A stretch of 7,501 nt of DNA from contig JAEOTJ010000426.1 of assembly GCA_016839905.1 (NCBI GenBank), forward strand, positions 1 to 7,501, in the 5' to 3' direction. The stretch comes from Promethearchaeota archaeon. Lineage in GTDB: Archaea; Asgardarchaeota; Lokiarchaeia; Sigynarchaeales; SOKP01. The translations under genes and the position numbers were made by a program. A model generated the notes under the pieces. The model was not told the DNA's origin and ran no database searches. It worked only from the letters and a program-made list of their open reading frames with translations. Each line of letters opens with the position of its first letter. Position 1 is the stretch's first letter. Positions 5,457-7,501 of the stretch are shown piece by piece.

Positions 5457-6362
5457 ATGACATTAAATTATAAGGAAATATGTAAAAATATATTTTCTGA
5501 AACAGAATTTATTGAAAATTCATTACTAGGAATTGGAGTTATTCAAGATGGTAGAATCATTTATGCAAATAACACAGTTCTAAAACACTTTGGATATTCT
5601 TTTGATGAGATTCAAGAAAAAAATTTCTGGATGAAGGTAATACATCCTAATGATTTACCTATTGTTAAAAGAAAAATTGAATTTAAACTAAAAGAGAAGA
5701 AATACAACACAACAAGATATAAATGTCGAATTCTATTAAAATCAGGTGAATCCAAATGGATTGAAGTGTTTTCAAAAAATTTTTATCACATTAACAGATT
5801 AGCAAACCTATTCACCATTATCGAAATTCCTGAACCAACGCCTTTAATCGAAATTTCTACTACTGATATGGCAAAGCTTAATGTAATGGAAGAATTATTA
5901 AAAAGATTTAAAATCGCATATCGAATTTTAAAAACAGGAGATTTCCAAAAGGATTTAGAAGAGAAGTTATTAAAAGAAAAAATTGCTTTAAAAGATGCTG
6001 AACAAAAGTTCCACCACTTGTTTGAAACATCTCCATCTTCAATTATATTACTTAATTTTAAAGGAAGAATAATTGAATGTAACTGTGCAACTGAAAATTT
6101 ATTTAATTATAAAAAGGACGAGTTAATTGGAAAAAAGTTTCTCGAATTTATCAATTTCCCACCTAATTACCTTTCTATACTTGAAGATGTGTATGAACAA
6201 CTAACAAAAGGAGAAAAATTATTACCTATTGAAATTCAGTGCTTTACAAAAGAAGGGAGAACAATTTGGGTTAAATTATCTAACACATTAGTCAGGTTGT
6301 ATAATGAAATATTAATTCAAGTTATAATTCAAGATATTACTCAAATAAAATCTAATAAATAA
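5457..6362 (+). CDS. double-PAS sensory protein without kinase domain
   Basis: This 301-residue soluble protein is expected to sense a ligand or redox cue through PAS domains. PAS 1 spans about 20-126, with GVIQDGRIIYANNT, the FGYSFDEI helix, IHPNDLP (62-68) and a PAC-like end through KSGESKWIEV. A charged, coiled-coil-like linker covers about 138-185. PAS 2 spans about 182-296, with HHLFETSPSSIILLN, GRIIECN, the KKDELIGKKF helix and the closing strand VIIQDIT (289-295). The protein stops five residues later. There is no HisKA, ATPase, GGDEF or receiver domain and no membrane segment. It may be a stand-alone sensor or adaptor, or a kinase that has lost its output half. An antisense receiver relic directly after the stop shows that this 3' side has been rearranged. 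The ATG start has no evident Shine-Dalgarno. The preceding Zn-protein gene is probably in the same operon. Confidence 0.85.
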   Translation: MTLNYKEICKNIFSETEFIENSLLGIGVIQDGRIIYANNTVLKHFGYSFDEIQEKNFWMKVIHPNDLPIVKRKIEFKLKEKKYNTTRYKCRILLKSGESKWIEVFSKNFYHINRLANLFTIIEIPEPTPLIEISTTDMAKLNVMEELLKRFKIAYRILKTGDFQKDLEEKLLKEKIALKDAEQKFHHLFETSPSSIILLNFKGRIIECNCATENLFNYKKDELIGKKFLEFINFPPNYLSILEDVYEQLTKGEKLLPIEIQCFTKEGRTIWVKLSNTLVRLYNEILIQVIIQDITQIKSNK

Positions 6363-6375
6363 TAAAAACCTCTAC

Positions 6376-6456
6376 CAATCAAGAGATCAGCACTTAATCC
6401 AGTTTCAATAGAGTTTATATAATTTTTACCAATTCTTTGAGCATTTTTTATCTTAT
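6376..6456 (-). pseudogene. relic of a receiver domain (middle segment), antisense to the PAS gene
   Basis: The minus strand encodes IKNAQRIGKNYINSIETGLSADLLIGRG, given here in two parts: IKNAQRIGKNYIN, then SIETGLSADLLIGRG. It is bounded upstream by a TGA. It matches the helix 2 to beta 3 stretch of the relic at 3158-3289 (NYINxIETGLSAD shared) and resembles a receiver segment leading to the phosphorylated Asp, which is lost. The frame then runs on without similarity to a stop in the PAS gene's 3' end. It is too short and degenerate to function. Assignment to receivers is inferred through the other copies. Confidence 0.45.
6385..6425. repeat. 41-bp dispersed repeat, copy 2
   Basis: Matches 3167-3207 in direct orientation at 38 of 41 positions. 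The codons differ mostly at third positions in the shared NYINxIETGLSAD reading, fitting paralogous gene remnants and not a recently moved element. Confidence 0.85.
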
Positions 6457-6484
6457 TAGAATGTAATATTAAAGATCATTAAAA

Positions 6485-6493
6485 ATATATATT
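6485..6493 (+). promoter_or_regulatory. TATA-like box for UMP kinase
   Basis: An ATATATATT run about 70 bases upstream of the TTG start lies in the intergenic space after the receiver relic. Transcription would begin near 6515. AT-richness makes the exact box uncertain. Confidence 0.3.
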
Positions 6494-6557
6494 ATAGTAA
6501 TAATTTTCTTCAATAATGGTTGAATTTTAATCAACTAATCTTATTATGTGATTATTA

Positions 6558-7268
6558 TTGAAAGTTAAAAATACTGTCGTAAAAATCGGGGGGTCATTAT
6601 TATTTACTGAAGATAAAGAAATTGATAAGGAAAAGATTCATAATTTCTGCCAAATCTTTAAAAAGATTAAATATTCGGGAACTCATGTCATTATATGCGG
6701 TGGCGGCAAAATCGCTAGGGAATATATAAATGCAGTAAGATCTTTTCAAAGCAATGAAGCATTATGTGATACATTTGGAATTGATATTTCTCGTATAAAT
6801 GCAAAATTGCTCTTATCCGTTTTTCAAGATTTAGCTTATCCTTTAGTTCCAAAATCATTAGAAGAACTTTCTACAGCATTGCTTTTTGGAAAAATTATTG
6901 CAATGGGAGGATTGCAGCCTGGACAATCTACAACGTCAGTTGCTCTCGAAGTTGCCGAGTTTATAAAAGCTGAGGAATTAGTGATTCTTACAGATGTAGA
7001 AGGTATTTATGATAAAGATCCAAAGAAATTTAATGATGCTAAATTGTTGAAACACTTGACTTATACTGACTTACAAGAAATTATAATTAATTCATCCGGA
7101 AATAAGCAAGCAGCAGCAGGTGAATATCGCATTTTTGATGCAGTTTCTTTACAAATATTAAAAAGAAGTAAACTTAATATAAGAATTATTTCTGGCAAAG
7201 ATCTAAAGGATTTTGAAAAATATTGGAATGGTGAAGAAGACATAACTTGTACTATGATAACTGAATGA
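6558..7268 (+). CDS. pyrH: archaeal-type UMP kinase, TTG start
   Basis: Cytosolic amino-acid-kinase-fold enzyme that phosphorylates UMP to UDP with ATP in pyrimidine nucleotide synthesis. At 236 residues it has the short archaeal length. Motifs in order: VVKIGGSLL (7-15, with Lys9 and the Gly pair), ICGGGKIAREYI (46-57), CDTFGIDISRINAKLLL (70-86), AMGGLQPGQSTTSVALEVAEF (starting at 115) for UMP binding, TDVEGIYDKDPKKF (145-158) for ATP binding, and AGEYRIFD (187-194) near the end. All expected blocks are present, so it should be active. An in-frame TGA at 6549-6551 leaves only two TTA codons before the TTG at 6558. No ATG occurs before the first Gly-rich motif, so TTG is the only start that keeps the N-terminal strand. 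The Zn-ribbon gene follows after 74 bases. Confidence 0.94.
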   Translation: MKVKNTVVKIGGSLLFTEDKEIDKEKIHNFCQIFKKIKYSGTHVIICGGGKIAREYINAVRSFQSNEALCDTFGIDISRINAKLLLSVFQDLAYPLVPKSLEELSTALLFGKIIAMGGLQPGQSTTSVALEVAEFIKAEELVILTDVEGIYDKDPKKFNDAKLLKHLTYTDLQEIIINSSGNKQAAAGEYRIFDAVSLQILKRSKLNIRIISGKDLKDFEKYWNGEEDITCTMITE

Positions 7269-7327
7269 AAATCTTTGGTAAATTATTTTAATCTTCTAAT
7301 TTTTATTATCCTATATTAACCCTCTTA

Positions 7328-7337
7328 AACTCGAGTT
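7328..7337. promoter_or_regulatory. 10-bp palindrome upstream of the Zn-ribbon gene
   Basis: AACTCGAGTT is a perfect palindrome ending five bases before the ATG at 7343. A TATA-like CTATATTAA lies just upstream (7311-7319), so a protein bound here could block transcription or initiation. A single short site is weak evidence. Confidence 0.2.
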
Positions 7338-7342
7338 AAAAA

Positions 7343-7501
7343 ATGTCTCAATCTTCATGGAAAGATCAAATAAAAAAAAAATGGGGTCCTCATAGTCATT
7401 GTCCAATATGTGGTAAAGCAATGCCTACTGATAAAAAATTTTGTAGTCAAGCTTGTCGGGATAACTATCTTAACCAAGAGAGAAAACAGAAGAAAAAAGG
7501 A
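7343..7501 (+). CDS. DUF2116-like archaeal Zn-ribbon protein, N-terminal 53 residues (partial)
   Basis: Begins MSQSSWKDQIKKKWGPHSHC and is open to the window edge. It carries CPIC (Cys20, Cys23), then MPTDKKFCSQAC with Cys34 and Cys38, then a Lys-rich stretch RDNYLNQERKQKKKG. This arrangement, CPxCGKxMPxDKKFCSxxC followed by a basic tail, matches the archaeal DUF2116 zinc-ribbon family, whose members usually end with a single C-terminal membrane helix. That end lies outside the window. The function is unknown. Its position after UMP kinase on the same strand suggests cotranscription or linkage, although a separate TATA-like box is present. Confidence 0.85.
   Translation, partial: MSQSSWKDQIKKKWGPHSHCPICGKAMPTDKKFCSQACRDNYLNQERKQKKKG

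Noticed and set aside
7061..7243. Minus-strand frame of 60 residues inside UMP kinase
   Set aside because: Antisense shadow of a fully conserved enzyme.

Overview
The window looks like archaeal chromosome, most likely from an Asgard (Lokiarchaeia-like) lineage. The DNA is very AT-rich. The recognisable housekeeping genes are of archaeal type: pantoate kinase, a HerA-family ATPase, archaeal UMP kinase and a short archaeal Zn-ribbon protein. PAS and receiver signalling pieces are abundant, as in Asgard genomes. The phylum-level placement is inference from gene content and style, not from a marker gene.

Layout. At the left edge, on the minus strand, is the N-terminal half of pantoate kinase (1-409). 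Next, also on the minus strand, is a 637-residue GIY-YIG endonuclease (497-2410) with a long charged N-terminal region, an 18-residue tandem repeat, an intact nuclease core and six NUMOD3-like DNA-binding repeats. It sits 21 bases downstream of the C-terminal part of a HerA-type ATPase (2432-3154). The HerA gene has lost its Walker A half and abuts a frameshifted relic of a response-regulator receiver domain (3158-3289).

The middle (3290-5113) is gene-poor. Its most striking element is a 120-base block (3331-3450) closed by a perfect 10-base-pair stem. Its GC content is about 45%, far above its surroundings. A TATA-like box lies 5' of it and a T-rich tract 3' of it, so it is a good candidate for an undescribed structured RNA. 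Further right are the C-terminal half of another receiver domain (3745-3945) and an unrecognised helical protein (4164-4739), both on the minus strand, followed by about 370 bases with no gene.

The right part is mostly plus strand. A small four-cysteine protein (5114-5413) and a double-PAS protein without a kinase domain (5457-6362) form a likely operon. A third receiver relic lies antisense just after them (6376-6456). Then come UMP kinase (6558-7268), which needs a TTG start, and the beginning of a DUF2116-like Zn-ribbon protein (7343 to the edge).

Overall, two conserved metabolic loci (coenzyme A and pyrimidine nucleotide synthesis) bracket an accessory island of a mobile-type nuclease, broken genes, signalling debris and a possible RNA gene. 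Two of the receiver relics share 38 of 41 bases, so related copies have been scattered and decayed here.
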